Under the pieces are notes generated by a model that was given only the letters and a program-made list of their open reading frames with translations, did not search any database and was not told where the DNA came from. A program made the translations under genes and the position numbers. Below, in pieces: positions 48,536 through 61,625 of a stretch of DNA of 64,000 nt (within the stretch, counting starts at the first letter, position 1; each line of letters starts with the position of its first letter). The DNA is from Montifringilla adamsi. Lineage: Eukaryota; Chordata; Aves; Passeriformes; Passeridae. Location: the NCBI GenBank assembly GCA_017590115.1, contig JAGGNK010015336.1, positions 124,001 through 188,000 of the forward strand. Direction: 5' to 3'.

Positions 48536-51500
48536 TCTATAAGTATAGATTCATTGCAGATATATGTCTTTACTCTCCACTTTCCCATTCAAAATTATAT
48601 AATTAAACATGTACTGATTTAATGAAAACTCAGTCTGTACTATTCTGAAATTAGGACACTCACCTCCCTCCCATGGGAGCACAGATCCACCCAGCATGAA
48701 TAGCATGTTTATCCAACCCTGTGGTTTCCATTCCCTAGATTTTATTTGTGTTAACTGAGAGAAAATCACTCCGTTCACTTCCAGTTATATATATGGATGT
48801 GTGCATACACATACATTTAAAAAAAGGTGGATGCTATAAAAAGAACTGCGTCCAGAAGAGAAGAAAATAAAGGATGCCTGTACTCCAAAAGAGGCTAATT
48901 TAAAGGATAGATTGTGGGGGTTGCTTGAGTCCCTGGGCATTGTGGAGCCCCTCATCAGTGACCATTCTTCACCAGAAATCCACAATAAGATGAGCAGCCA
49001 GCCAATTCCCCTTAGTGACTGATCAACACTTCATCCCCTGCTCAGTTTGAACCCACATCCAGCCACAGGAGAAAAGTCCAAGCCCCTGGGACAAAGCAGA
49101 TGAAGGGGAGAGGGACCTTGTTGCCTTCAGTCCCCTGTGTTCTGGTGATAGCAGGTTACTTGGGAGCTCATTCTATAATGAGGGGTGGTGGGGGAAGAGA
49201 AAACACAGACAAAACAACCTCTGTCACTATGAACTTACTGACATCAACTTACTTCCTCCCCTTGGCATTTCTCCCTCTCACTCCACCACAGAGTTACGGG
49301 TAGAAAACACTTTTTCCTGAAAAGCTGTTCTTCTCTTGTGCATTTTGTGGTGAAGGAGAGACAATTATTGAGAAGAAATAAGGAAAGAACAGAAGATGAA
49401 AGGGTCAGCCTCGCACAATTACAGCCTCAAGTGCTCCTGCACCGTTCCTGAGCTGCACCAGCCCAGCCTCAGCCTGGCCCCACGCTGCAGGTGCCTGTCA
49501 GGGAGCAGGGGGTCACACACGAGCAGGAACACCATCCAGAAACCTGCAGAGCCAGGCCAGGTCCATCCCGAGAGCTGGGCTGTGCTGGGCACATGAAGAA
49601 GCTGTAGGGACACCCCCAACCCCACCCCTGCCCCCACAGGCAAAACCTCTGCCTACAGCCAGCAGTGAGGAACCCTCTGCTAAGAATTTCTGCAGTTGTT
49701 TCACATACCTTCCCTGCTGGAAGAGCAGGAGTTCTTCTTGGACTAAGAGGTTGGGTCTCTGTGACCCAATGTGCATCTTCATTATGCTTGAGTGCCTCAA
49801 ATCTCTCATGGAAAATCTTCAGAGCACCCACAAGGAAGGGATTTGCACCACGTGTAAATCTGTTCAGCCAAGATTTATTTCTGGGGTCTTTTAGTGCCCT
49901 GCTGTGTAAGCTTAAGAAAACCATTGGATTCACTAGAAATAACTCACAATGTATGCAAACAGCTGTACAAAGTTGTGACAAGTCAGTCTAATACTTTCTC
50001 AGATGTTTGGTTAATTAAACATTTATTATCTTGCATGCTACTAGTTCAAGGAAAATAATTAGCAGTGAGATATTACTGAGCATAAATACAGAGTGAAACT
50101 ACTCTATGCTCCAAAATAGAAATCAATGCTTCAGTTATAAGACAAACTAAAGAACCTAAAAAAAACCCGAAAAACCAACCTTCTCTAGGGTCTGAACAAG
50201 GAAGAATTTTCTTGACCCTGTGAGAGTGAGAGATATTTTTCAACATTTCAGTAGCATCTGACATTTTATGGCCAAGGCATGTGCCCACAGAAATCAAAGC
50301 AAAAAGCTGAGAGACTTTTCTTTATTACAGACTCCCAAGAACAAATAAAAATATCGACCTCCAAAGCCAAATTACTTATAATCAACTCAAAAATAGTTTG
50401 CAGAGATGAATGTGGTGGGAGGGTGTAGCAATCCATCCACTAATTCCATTTATTTAGAGTTCCTATTCCGCTTTCTTGTGCTGTCAGCAAGCACACAGGA
50501 CAGTATTTTTAACTAAATAATAGTATGCAAAAGGATTTACAATGAAAAAAAAACATCCCACCCACTGGGATAAACTCCTAATTATAGATGATAAAAATCC
50601 TTGATTCTGAGCCAGTCATACATTAAAGAGATTCCTGTGTACCATCTTACACTGTGTGAAGCCACAGTGTCTTACAGCTTGTAAAGCTGTGAGCACGTAA
50701 ATACTCAGCTGGTGATAAATAAATTATAAATATAATATTAGCCCAGGAAATTAATTCTTCAGGATATTATTAAGGTCACTACAAAGAACAATTTATCAGG
50801 CAGGTAAATTAGACAGGCATCTGCTTCTATGCTTGCTAATAGAAATCAGAAGAGTCAGTGTAAATTATGTTGAATTTTTGAAAGATTTGCAGCACTGTAA
50901 ATGTTACACTTGTCCTTAAACAACTTTGTTAAAAATCAACATGCATGATTCACTATTCCAGCACAGAGCTCTGATAGCTTGCAGGAATAGTTAGCTGATA
51001 CATCCCTGAATAAACTAACACAGTAAATTTTCCAGTACATTTTGTTTTATTTTGTGAGAATCATACACTCACAGTTCAACTAAGACTCACATCCGATTTA
51101 TTACAAGCAAGGATAATGATGATTTCCTTCTATTTTAATACCCTTTTCACTAGAGCCATGAGCTCCAATGGAGCCACAGGTGCAGAAATGGGGTCATTTC
51201 TCTGGAGTGGGAGTGGTGCTTGCAGGTTATCAATAAGCTTGACTAGGGAAGGGACATTATGGCCAACACTGCCCTCTTGCAAAACTCTTGGGGCTGAACA
51301 CTACCAAAATATTTCGGGAAATATGGTGTCAGGAACTGAAAAAAATGGATATTCAATTTCTGAGTCTAGACACCAAAGTGACCTTTCAGTGCCTGATCAG
51401 TGTGCTGCACCAGAGAGCACTGAGATGGGTTTCAGGAATCTGTGACTCAAAGATTGCTCTGGGTCATTTTGGTCCCTGAGGGATTGTTAGTCCTGAGCAC

Positions 51501-51792
51501 ATCCCTTCTCTAACATGATCCTTCTTATACGTGTTTTGTTAACATACAGGTCAAAATGTTTGAGACAAGGCATGCTGTATTCCATCAGACAAGTCCTGCT
51601 CAACAATAACAAAAACGTCTCTACATTTTCAATGTTGTGTTCAGTAGAAATCTAAAACATATCTCCATACCAGCCACTGTGAAAAAAATTAACTCCATCC
51701 CTGCCAAAACCAGCACCTACAGCAGAGGTGCCATTTACATTTACATTTGTCTGCAAAAGGCCCTCAGAGTGAATTCAATGAAAGTTTGAATA

Positions 51793-52015
51793 AATCATAG
51801 AGTCATAGAATGGTTTGGTTTGGAAGGGACCTAAATGATCATTCAGTTCCAAACCTGCCATGGGCAGGGACACCTTCTGCTACACCAAAGTCCTGGTCCA
51901 TTGGAACTTGTTCCAGTGCCTCACCACTCTCAAAGTATTTCTTCTTACTATCTAATCTAGTTTTTATCTCTCTCAGTTTAAAGCCATTTCTGTTTTTTCT
52001 ATCAGATAATAATCT
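51793..52015 (-). mobile_element. CR1 LINE fragment (3' end)
   Basis: This is antisense CR1: AATCATAGAGTCATAGAATG, GTTTGGAAGGGACCTAAATG, CTGCCATGGGCAGGGACACC and TCAGTTTAAAGCCATTTCTG. The 3' octamer-derived end is well preserved, so this is a comparatively young copy. Confidence 0.95.
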
Positions 52016-54302
52016 GATAAGAAAGATTGTTAAATTTCCATAACCCATACTCAGAACTCCACTGGCTCAAAGTCAGCTTTTTGATGCCATTCATAGCAGG
52101 GTGAATTTATCACAGCAGTTCTTCCACTGGGTTTGTTCATCAGGTCCTCCAAGTGAATTTTTAGCTTGTCTCTATGGGAAGACAACCAGGATGCACCACC
52201 AACATGGGTTTGGTTTACATTCGAGCTGATCTGACCTGGCATCCTTCCCATTTCAGTTCCAGTAAAATACACTCTGGTTTGGGGTCTGAATTTGTTACAG
52301 TGAGAACTGGAAAGATCATTAAGCATGAGTGGATTCACGCTTCAATTAACAACAACAACAAAAAAGCCATTAGCAACAAAGGTATCTTTCAATAATAGCA
52401 GTTTAAAAAGCTGTCTCTGTTACTCTTAATTGTATTGCAGTCGTTATTTGTTTTAGTATTATCTCCTTGCTGTAAATGAGTCAACAGACTGCAGCAGGTA
52501 ATGTCACAACACAGTTAACTTCAAGGACCAATTTATTACAAGATTTAGGCAGAAGGCCACGATGAGGGAGAGGGAACCACTCTTCTCACAGGAGTAGTCC
52601 CTCAGGGATTAAATAAATTTGCAAGTACAAAGTTTGACTCTGAACATATGTTAATACTTGGTAACAGCTCTCTCAGCTGACATTGTCTCCTTCAACTGCA
52701 CAAACCCTGCAGCATCAGGGAGCTGGGTGAGAATTGCAGCAAGTCCACCTCAGCTTGCAACACTGGTCTGAATGTCCATCAGTAATATAAATTCCAGCAG
52801 ACTGAATTTACTGGCATAAGGAAACAAACGTTATTGTATTCCCTGAACGTGGCAGGGAAAGGTTCAACTCTTTTGTTGTTGGCTGTCAAAGCGAGGAATC
52901 CAATGAGAAAGTTATATAAGCTCTCTCAAAAGTGAATGAAAAGAAAGAGGCACTCAGAGGTTCAATCATGTCACCTGTCTCAAACAGTCACCTCAAAGAG
53001 GATGGAACATTCTCTTGAGATGTCTGCTCCTTTCCACTGGCTATCAAAAGAGCGTGGACAAATCACTTTCAGGCTACTGCAGTTAGATGATATGAATCCT
53101 ACTGAAGATACTTGAATATAAAGATAAAAAATTGTTGAATTCTATTTATGGTTTTCAGTTCTGATCCAACCTCAATCTTCAGCTCAGAAACACCCTTTGA
53201 TCTAAGCCATTAGAGTCATTTGCCACAAAGCTTTAGCACTAGTGACTAAAATTCTGCTGCACCACCCTACCTGTGTCGTATTACTGTTTCAGTCTCTGAC
53301 AGTGTTGCATCTTCAGGGCCAAATCAGAGACACTTTTACAGTAGATGTAGAACTAATATGTAGATAGAACTAATATATGCTATTCATCCTGCTGTAAAAC
53401 CCTGGAGGAACAAAACATTGTGATTCCTATGGCAGTGCAGCCAAATGAAGTATCACCCAGAGGTGGTGGATTGGGTTGATTTTGTGTAGTCTGCAGTAAA
53501 AATGTCCTGTATTTCATCCTCTCTAGAGTTTTAACATGTTATACCTTTATCTACCTCACTGTAAAAAAAGAGTGATACTTTAGACTGAAAGGACACAGGT
53601 TTATTTTTCAGAGTTTATACATAGAGAAACAAACATATGTCTTATGCACATACCCAAACATATATACATATATGTGCATTTTATATATAAATTCCTTCAT
53701 TCTTAGAGTACAGATGAAATTATAGCCAAACTGACTAATCCATAAGGAAATTAATGGAGTTTAGGAATGTGATGTCCCATGACCCTGCTCTTCAAAAGCC
53801 AAGGACAGCAAGTGAAAAAGATCACCTTACCCAATTGAGCTACCTCACTTGAAAGGTGCCTTCCCTCCTTCTGGCCAGAATTAGCAGCAGTAGTCACAGT
53901 TCCCAAAATGTACAGCACACCAAAAAGCATTTTATGCAGAACTAAGAACTATTCTTCACCATTTTTAAGTACAGGAATACAGAAGAGATTGCAACAATTT
54001 ATTAATTGCATTTTAAAGAACTTATTTAGTACTTTATCAAAAAAGCAGTTCTGCAAGGTGTCAGAGCACTCTCACTGCTTTTATTTTGCATCACAAACAA
54101 GCTTACTGATTTGAAAAGGAATTTGGTATTTGGGTATAACTTGTAGGGAACTTGATGGGATTGAATCACTAACCCTACAATTTACTAACAAAAATAGCCC
54201 ACCAGTTAAACCACACTGCAGCTCTACCACTGAGGAAGAAATATTCTCAGCAGACTGGTACATTAGAATTCAATTCTGTTTGTTGGCTTGGTTTATTTAA
54301 AG

Positions 54303-54318
54303 AAAAAAAAAAAAAAAA
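54303..54318. repeat. Poly(A) tract
   Basis: Homopolymer run of about 16 A. Confidence 0.9.
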
Positions 54319-54504
54319 GTTGAAATTCAGCAGTATTTATAAACTTCCAGAGGAGAAAGGATGCATCACTTCATATTGCCAAGGGATAAGAAAGGAAATC
54401 ATTCTATCACTTGAGTTTGAACTCTAGCAATAACATGAATATCTGTTGCAGTGAGACCATGCAAGGTTTCAAGGTTTACAGATATCACAGATCTGTAAAC
54501 CATC

Positions 54505-54650
54505 AACTAGATGCCCCATCCCTGGAAGTGTTCAAGGCAGGTTGGATGGAGTTCTGAGCAACCTGGTCTAGTGGGAGGTGTCCTTGTCCATGACAAGGGG
54601 ATTGGAATGAGATGATCCCTTCCAACCCAGACCATTCTATGATTTTATTA
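54505..54650 (+). mobile_element. CR1 LINE 3' end
   Basis: This is sense CR1: CCCCATCCCTGGAAGTGTTC, GGTTGGATGGAGTTCTGAGC, GATGATCCCTTCCAACCCAG and ACCATTCTATGATTTTA. It is short, with an intact 3' terminus. Confidence 0.95.
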
Positions 54651-56170
54651 TCTATTTAAAGCTTTAAAATAAGCCATTAAAACTTAAGTGCCCAGCTTTG
54701 CTTTGATGACAGAAATAAATAACACAGGCTTCGAAAGGCAGCTCAGCTGAACACAGAACTGGAAGCAATGGTTTCATCCCAGATCTTAAAAATAGGTGAT
54801 TCCACCCATTTTGTTCCAGGTGACAATGTGACACCTTATCTAGCTCTGAACACAGTTTTGTGTTATAGTTTGTCTTATAGTTCTGTTCTGCCTGTGAACT
54901 GTTTCCAAAATAATTTCAATTATCAGGTGATGCACTTGATTCAACACCTTGAAAGGTCACAAATTTTCTGGTTAACCTATTTGAAGAGAAAGCTGAGTTT
55001 TTGTGCCAAACCTTTTCCCAGGTGACACAGGCAGCCCATTACCAGCAAACACTTCATCCTTCTATGAAATCCAGGACCTGCCATGGGACCTCCAGGCTCC
55101 CTCATTAGGCTGAATCACAGGGTCTGCAGCTCTCATTGCAGTTACTCCTCACAAGACTTTGAGGCTGGAATTTATGGAGCCAGGAGCAAAAGAAAAAACC
55201 CACCAGCCCTGAGAGACCAAGCTCACCACTGCTATAGTAGGGTTACAGAAATATTCATTTTATAAGGGTCTGGTGGTATCAGGAAACCCACTGGGTTTTA
55301 AAAGTATAAAATCTTATGATTTTTTATTTTATTACATTGCATGCTCTGATACAGATTCAACCTTTTCTATAATTTTCTATAAATTCTACCAGGTCCATCA
55401 GGAGAACTGGGAATAAATCTCCCTAGCACCACCAGACTTTCCCTATCCAAAAAGAACTGCATCCCCAAATTGAGGGAGAGCAGAGGAAATCTTTAATTTG
55501 CAGGTGCACCTAACCACAGCAGGCAATGGTCTATTCCATTTACAGATTGTGCTGGGAGTCACCATTAGATTTTGATGTGAATAGTCACATAAAGCATAAA
55601 AATTAACCACAGAGCAGGCTTAGAACACTAAGGCTTTAAGTAACTGGTGTCCTTTCAATGTGAGGTCAGTTTAGGGGTTGTAAATGAAGGAGGAAGAAAG
55701 GCCTGACTGTACAAATCTGCTGAAATTTAAAGTATTTAAGAATTGTGAAGGCCACATGCCAAGGATTTTCTCCTCATTGCTTTGTTTTTCTTGGACAGAA
55801 AAGCCTGTAACTAAACCTAAAGCCTCAGAGGTTTTTAAGTGCCTTGCCCTAGTCTCCTGCTGAGCATCTGGCCATCTTGAGAGGTTATTCTTAACCTGAG
55901 CATTCCTCAGCAGCCCCTCAGGCAGAACACACCAAGAGAGACAGTGCTGGCCCAAGGATGAGTGTTCTCTTTTACCCCATCATTTGGGCTCCACTGGAGC
56001 AGACACAAACCCTCCTTCTCATTGCAGCTGGAGAATTATTGAGCTCCACAGCTGAATATTGAAAATGCTGAGCATCCACAGCTCCTGCAAAATCAATGTG
56101 GGCTGCAGGCAGGGTTGAAAACAAGATACTTCCAGGATATAAGAATATGTTCCAGCTTTTTGCCTGTTCC

Positions 56171-56202
56171 TATTTCTGTATTTCTGTATTTCTGTATTTC
56201 TC
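56171..56202. repeat. 8-bp tandem repeat (TATTTCTG)x4
   Basis: Three exact TATTTCTG units are followed by TATTTCTC. Confidence 0.95.
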
Positions 56203-56257
56203 CTTCACTTCTACATTATTTAGAAATGGCTTCCACAGTCACCACATCCCCCCCTCC

Positions 56258-56276
56258 TTTTTTTTTTTTTTTTTTT
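56258..56276. repeat. Poly(T) tract, 19 bp
   Basis: T homopolymer following a C-rich run. Confidence 0.95.
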
Positions 56277-57809
56277 CCTCCAAGCAGCACATTACTTTGT
56301 CATAGGGCTCTGAGACCCATGCTTTTCCTGATTGTCTCAATATTTCTTTCTAAATCTGGGACTTACTTTAACCGGAGTCTTTGTCTTTACAATTATTTTT
56401 ACTGTACATCAAACCTTGTTCAGAGAGCTTTCTTGTCTGAAATGCAAGAAAACCTATTACAATTTAGGAGAGATGTTATCATCCAGGCAGATTATGTGAT
56501 TTCAAACAAGATGTTGGCAGTCCAGAGATTCACTGTTTTACATAAAGTGTTTTACATAAGCCTGTGGTTTATGATGCTATTATTTGTCTGTAACTGCTGA
56601 AGAAAGAAGCTAGAGATAAGAAAGGCAAGTTCAAAAGGTTTAATTGATCTCATTTCATTATATTCCTATCTTCAGGTTCCCATATTAATATTCCAAGTGG
56701 TCTGTACAAAGTTGCAGGTATGGAAAAGATTCCTTTTCTCACAAACTGCATCAAAGAAAAGAAGTAAAACCATTTTCTGTCACAGACTTATTTCTAAAAC
56801 TCTGGATTTTGAATGACTTTTGGATTCATATCTTTTCTCCCTCATCAAAAAGAAGAAATCAGGCCACAGATGCTGAAATACCCTCATCACCTGAAGGCAA
56901 TGTCTAAGACATTGCTTTTTCCAATGTACAAGGGAATGAAAATAAATCAATAAATCACTCTCTGAAGCTCTAACAGAGCTAACATCCATTCTGGAGGAGA
57001 AAAGCTACCCAAGTGCACAGAAATATCAAAGTGCTGCCTGGAGGCACTGACAGACAGTCTGTGTCTAAGTGAAGGTGGTGGCAGCTTGCTCATCCCTCCT
57101 ACCAACAACCCCCAGCCAGACACAGCCTGTCTGAGGAGGAGAACTCTGCCATCCCTCCCTGAACCAGCAGGAGCTGAGGCAGCAGTAAAACAGCAACAAT
57201 TATGTGTACCGGAAAGCCTGCCTATGGAAAATGGGACAGGATCCCGAAGAGATCCATCTGCAGTGGGATATTTTCGTTAAGCAAGATGTTTATTCAAGGC
57301 AAGCAAGTTGTGCTGAAGCCTAGAAGTGGAGTCTGAATGGGAAAAACCCACCCAGAAATCCACTTTATGCACAGCATAAACCAGAGCACAGCAGATCACA
57401 TGCTCAGGTCCACATTGGGAGCACATAAAGAATTTTTCTGTTTTTTGAAGTCCTTAACTAAAGTTCATCAAGCTGATATGAGCTAGCACTGCACCAAAGA
57501 ACACAATCCAGGTCTTCTGCTCCTAGTTAGCTGCTCTCACCTTGTGCCAGTTCCTCTCCTGAGACAGCATGGTGAAATAAATCTGAGTAAAAACTAATCT
57601 GGGAAAGGAAACAAAAATATTCATTGGCTTCATGCTATAGTTCATGGTGAGGCCACATAGATGCATCTGCTGGCAGATGGGAGAAGGAAGTTAGGAAGAA
57701 TAAGATTTTCTTTCTTAGAAGTGGGGCTGGTCATAAAACAGCACTGTTGTAAATCTCAGAATAAACCTATTCATTTCAGAGTACCAAGCAAAATAAGAAT
57801 TTATTTTGA

Positions 57810-58111
57810 ATCATGGAATTGTTTAGGCTGGAAAAAACCCTTAAGAACATTGAGTCCAACCATTAACCCAGCACTGCCAGGTCCACCACTAAACCATGTC
57901 CCCAGGTGTCACATCTGCATGTCTTTTAAATACCTCCAGGGATGGTGACTCCACCACTTCCCTGGAGAGCCTCTTCCACTGCTTGACAATCCTTTCAGTG
58001 AAGAATTTGCTCTTAACATTCAATCTAAACCTCCCCTGGTGAAACTTGAGGCTGTTTCCTCTTGTCCTCTTGCTTGTTACCTGGGAGAAGAGACAAATCC
58101 CCACCTGGCTA
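57810..58111 (-). mobile_element. CR1 LINE fragment, 3' half of an interrupted copy
   Basis: This is antisense CR1: AATCATGGAATTGTTTAGGC, AACCCAGCACTGCCAGGTCC, AGGGATGGTGACTCCACCAC and GAGGCTGTTTCCTCTTGTCC, ending at CCCACCTGGCTA. The same copy resumes after 58541. Confidence 0.93.
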
Positions 58112-58541
58112 TGATGACTTGGAATGGCTGCCTAGAACAGAGGCTAGACAGAGTTAGAAAATAAAGTAGGTATTTATTAAAGGCCCTCAATAGATAGAGT
58201 TTGACCAGTGCAAAACCCTCACAGAGGCTACACCAAAGATGGACAATGGTCACGAGTTTTTCAGACAGATATGTTGGTCCATTAGCATATCAGGGGTTAA
58301 TTGTCCAATTACAGCTTCAGCTAATGAAGTCATATTCCCCCAGTTTGCTTCCCCCCAATTCACTTTTGTTTGTGCTTTTTGGGGTCTGAGGCTGAGGCTG
58401 TCCTTGGCTGTCAGGACTGGAAGGATTGTTTTGTCTGAACAAAATATGAAGAGACCCTACTAACACCCTAAATGGAGTTCAGTTATACACTAATGCAGTA
58501 CAGGACCTGAAAAATATAAAAGCTAGAAACTTAAGGCATCA
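58112..58541 (-). mobile_element. Solo-LTR-like insertion, 430 bp, inside CR1
   Basis: The block interrupts a CR1 copy. Read on the minus strand it begins TGATGCCTTAAG and ends AAGTCATCA, so it has TG...CA termini with a TGATG/CATCA terminal inverted repeat. The minus strand carries AATAAA (58173-58178) about 60 bp before its 3' end, as expected of an R/U5 junction, then GTCTAGCCTCTGTTCTAGGC, which I recall as typical of avian LTR U5 regions. A TTTTATATTTTT stretch is near the 5' end. No exact target duplication is visible, and about 10 bp of host CR1 seems to be missing. It carries no coding region. The family assignment is open. Confidence 0.72.
58173..58178 (-). promoter_or_regulatory. LTR polyadenylation signal AATAAA (sense with COL22A1)
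   Basis: The hexamer lies in the LTR-like insert in the same orientation as COL22A1 transcription. It is therefore a potential premature polyadenylation signal within the 33-kb intron. No evidence of use can be seen from sequence. Confidence 0.45.
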
Positions 58542-58770
58542 TGCTTTCAGGGAGTTGTAGAGAACAATAAGGTTCCAGCTCAGCTGCTTTCCTCCAGGCT
58601 AAACTTCCAGCTCCCTCAGCCACTACTCAAAGGACTCATGATAAAGACCCTGCACCAGCTTAGATGCCTTCTTTGGACATGCAGCATTTAAATGATGTGG
58701 AGATTACACAGTGCCAGAACAGAGCTGTAGTTATGATCTGGGAGAACAATCCCTTCTGCATGATCTGTGG
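58542..58770 (-). mobile_element. CR1 LINE fragment, continuation after the LTR-like insert
   Basis: The antisense CR1 continues: CTTTCAGGGAGTTGTAGAGA, CTCCAGGCTAAACTTCCAGC, CTCCCTCAGCCACTACTCAA and a diverged end near GAACAATCCCTTCTGCATGA. Confidence 0.85.
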
Positions 58771-59062
58771 AGAAAGTGAGGGACAACCAGCAGCCACAGC
58801 TCATCCACAGAGTTCAAAGCTGCCTGCCAGACACCAGCTCTGGAACCATTTCTCTCTAAGCTGGTGATGACTAGACCAAGTGAAAAATTAAACCTGAGAG
58901 TTTCAGACATTTGATTTGAAAATAAAAAGTTCTGTAAGAGAAAAAGAATATCTGAATATCTGTGCTGTGCTCCCTGGAGCCAAAAGATACCAGACAGTCC
59001 CTCAACTAAATGGCAGATCACCACTAAACACACATTTTGTCTCCTCACATCCATGAAAAGTC

Positions 59063-59080
59063 TTTTTTTTTTTTTTTTTT
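59063..59080. repeat. Poly(T) tract, 18 bp
   Basis: Uninterrupted T homopolymer. Confidence 0.95.
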
Positions 59081-61264
59081 CTCTTTAGTTTCAAGTAAAG
59101 GATAAATCAGTTGGAAATTCTGTCACAGACCTTTCATGCCTTCACAGGAAACTGCAATTAGCCAGCAAATGTGGTGATGAAAAGGTGAGTGATCCTGTCA
59201 TCTGTACCATCAGTGATTGCTGGAAGATGGAGATGTTGCAGAGCTTGAGAAAGCCACCACGACAGCTGTGGGAGTGCAGCATCAAGAAGCAGCAGGACAC
59301 ATCAGAGGTGACATCAGCTGGGTCACTGCCCAGCTGCAGCTTTTTAAAAAGCAGCAGTTGTCTGCTGAGCTTTTAACAGACTTCCAAAGCCATCTGAAAG
59401 CCACTAGATTTTCAAGTGATGGTCAAATTCTTAATACCTGCACTTAATCTGGACATCTTCTTAACCAGCAAAATGTGGAATATACCCTTAGGTGTTGATA
59501 TGTTCCAATATTTCAGTACTTTTGTGAGATTTGACTGTACTGATAAGTCTGTTAGGAAGTGCCAATCAAGAAATGGCAATTCAGATGCCTTTGTCATGGT
59601 CTCTGTGCATGAGGTATTTTTAACACTAAAGGCCAAAAAGAAACAGCTTGCTGTTCTTCTGTGAATATATCATGAACCTGGGCAAAGACAACCTCAGAAA
59701 CAGACATTTCTGAAGCTTTCAGACTATCCTTTTGATGGATGTTCAAGGTGTTGCTTTGAAGGCTGGAAGCCCTTCATCATCAGTAACAGAATAGGGGTAG
59801 CATGTTTTATATTTTATGCAATTCATACACTACCCAAAGTCAACAAAGACATGTAAAAATAGAAATATAAATGTAGTGAACCATCTGGACACGTAACTGC
59901 TTTTGATACCTTATCACAGACCTCACTAAATTAACAGAAATCAATGACAAACCAGTGGTACCAACTCATTATTGAAACAATTCAGCCTCATCTCCTTCTG
60001 TTTGCAAAGTATCTGAGATTCATGTGATGACAGTCCTTTGGCCTAGTATATTTTTAGATATTCCATAGCTGCCTGTTGTTATCCCTACAACATATAAGCA
60101 GGAACTGTATTTAGGAAACATGTAGCATCTCTGGAATTTTTAGCAGAATGTATCTCTCCTGCTTTCCTGTGAAAGCGTCACCCATTCTTGCCAGCCAACT
60201 ATAGTCCAGAATGTAATGGAGATGTGTGGCAAAAATATCTCCCCCTGGCACAATGTCCTACTGAGCAGACATGGTTTTTTATTATGCTATGCTTACTGCC
60301 ACAAGATCAAATGGGAGCTAAAATGCTATTAATGCCCTCAATGACATCTTCTTAGCAATAAATTCAGTCAAATATAGCAAGATGGAATGACAGAGTCTCA
60401 GCCAGATGTCCAGGGAGACCTGAGACAAGCAATTCTGAACAGCTGCTGGCATGAAATCCAGCATTTGCAACACTTCACAACCCTTTACATTTCAGCAGCA
60501 GTATCAGGGCTGGAGGACTCATCACTGGTCAGTACAAAAAAAAAAAACTTCCTCCTATTTCCGCCCTTTGATTCATGTGTCTCCCTGGAGCTTACACAGG
60601 ATTATGTCTATTAAAACCAGAGCCTGGCTGTGGCAATATATGCTTTTGTCTCAGAATGTGCACAAAATAAACAGCAGCTTGGCATGAGCCCTGGTCACGT
60701 TTTCCACCCACCCTGTGGTTTGTATGTGTCTTATGCAGAGCTGTCATTAAAACCACTGAAAGTTGACTGCACCAGCTGTTAAAAGTTTGATCTTCTAAAC
60801 ATGTAGTAGGCCCAGCCATCACAGTGAACTCCTTTCCTGTTCCTACTGCATGAACATGGAATTTAAAAGTGGTACATGCACAAGAAATCACTTGGTCCTG
60901 TTCTCCATCTCCATTCTCTCACCCCCAAAGCATTTCTACCTCACGCATGCAGGTAACAAAAAAATAAACTGATCTCTAACAGAATATTTCTGCTGGAGGT
61001 GCTCTCATTACCTCATCCTCTGCTTCAGCAATATTTTCATGGTTTTTTAGACCTGATCTATACATCATCCCTCTTGAAAGCTTTCTGCATGCAAAGCAAT
61101 ACATTAAATAAGTATAACTCTGATTCTGCTAAAGAGCACCTTCCCTGTTTTAAATACAGGAAGAAAAAATTCAGGGAAGACTCTGGGATTGTGTATTTGA
61201 GGGTAAAAAGTTACTATGCAGGAGAAATTGCAGTCAGAGGTGACAAGTGGGACTATGAGAGAGG

Positions 61265-61625
61265 AGTAGTCCCAGTACAGAAGAAGGCTCAGGAGATGCT
61301 CCAGGTGCCAGAGCAGATTCCCCTGAAGCCCCTGGTGCTGTCCATGCTGAAGCAGCTGTGCCCCTGCAGCCCAGGGGGGTCCGTGGGGGAGCAGAGATCC
61401 CCCTGCAGCCCCTGCAGGACCCACACCAGAGCAGGTGGATGACTGAAGGAGGTTGTGACCCAGCCCCTCCTGGAGAAAACTCCTGGCAGGACCTGTGGAC
61501 ACATGGAGGGAGGAGCTGATGCCAGAGCAGGGGAAGAGTGTGAGGAGTCCTCCCCGCTAGGAGGAAGGAGCAGCAGAGATGTGTGCTGAACTGAGCACAG
61601 CCCCCGTTTCTCACTGAGCTCACCA
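61265..61625 (+). mobile_element. GC-rich block resembling the pre-LTR end of an avian ERVL-type element
   Basis: The segment is much richer in G and C than its surroundings. It shows diverged repetition of phrases such as CAGAGCAG, CCCCTGCAGCCC and GGACCCACACCAGAGCAGG, followed by AGCAGGGGAAGAGTGTGAGG, AGTCCTCCCC and GTGTGCTGAACTGAGCACAG. I recall this order from the 3' internal end of abundant avian ERVL-like elements just before their LTR. The LTR part is truncated soon after 61580. The open frames here, including a 241-codon minus-strand frame, have no recognised domain. Confidence 0.5.
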
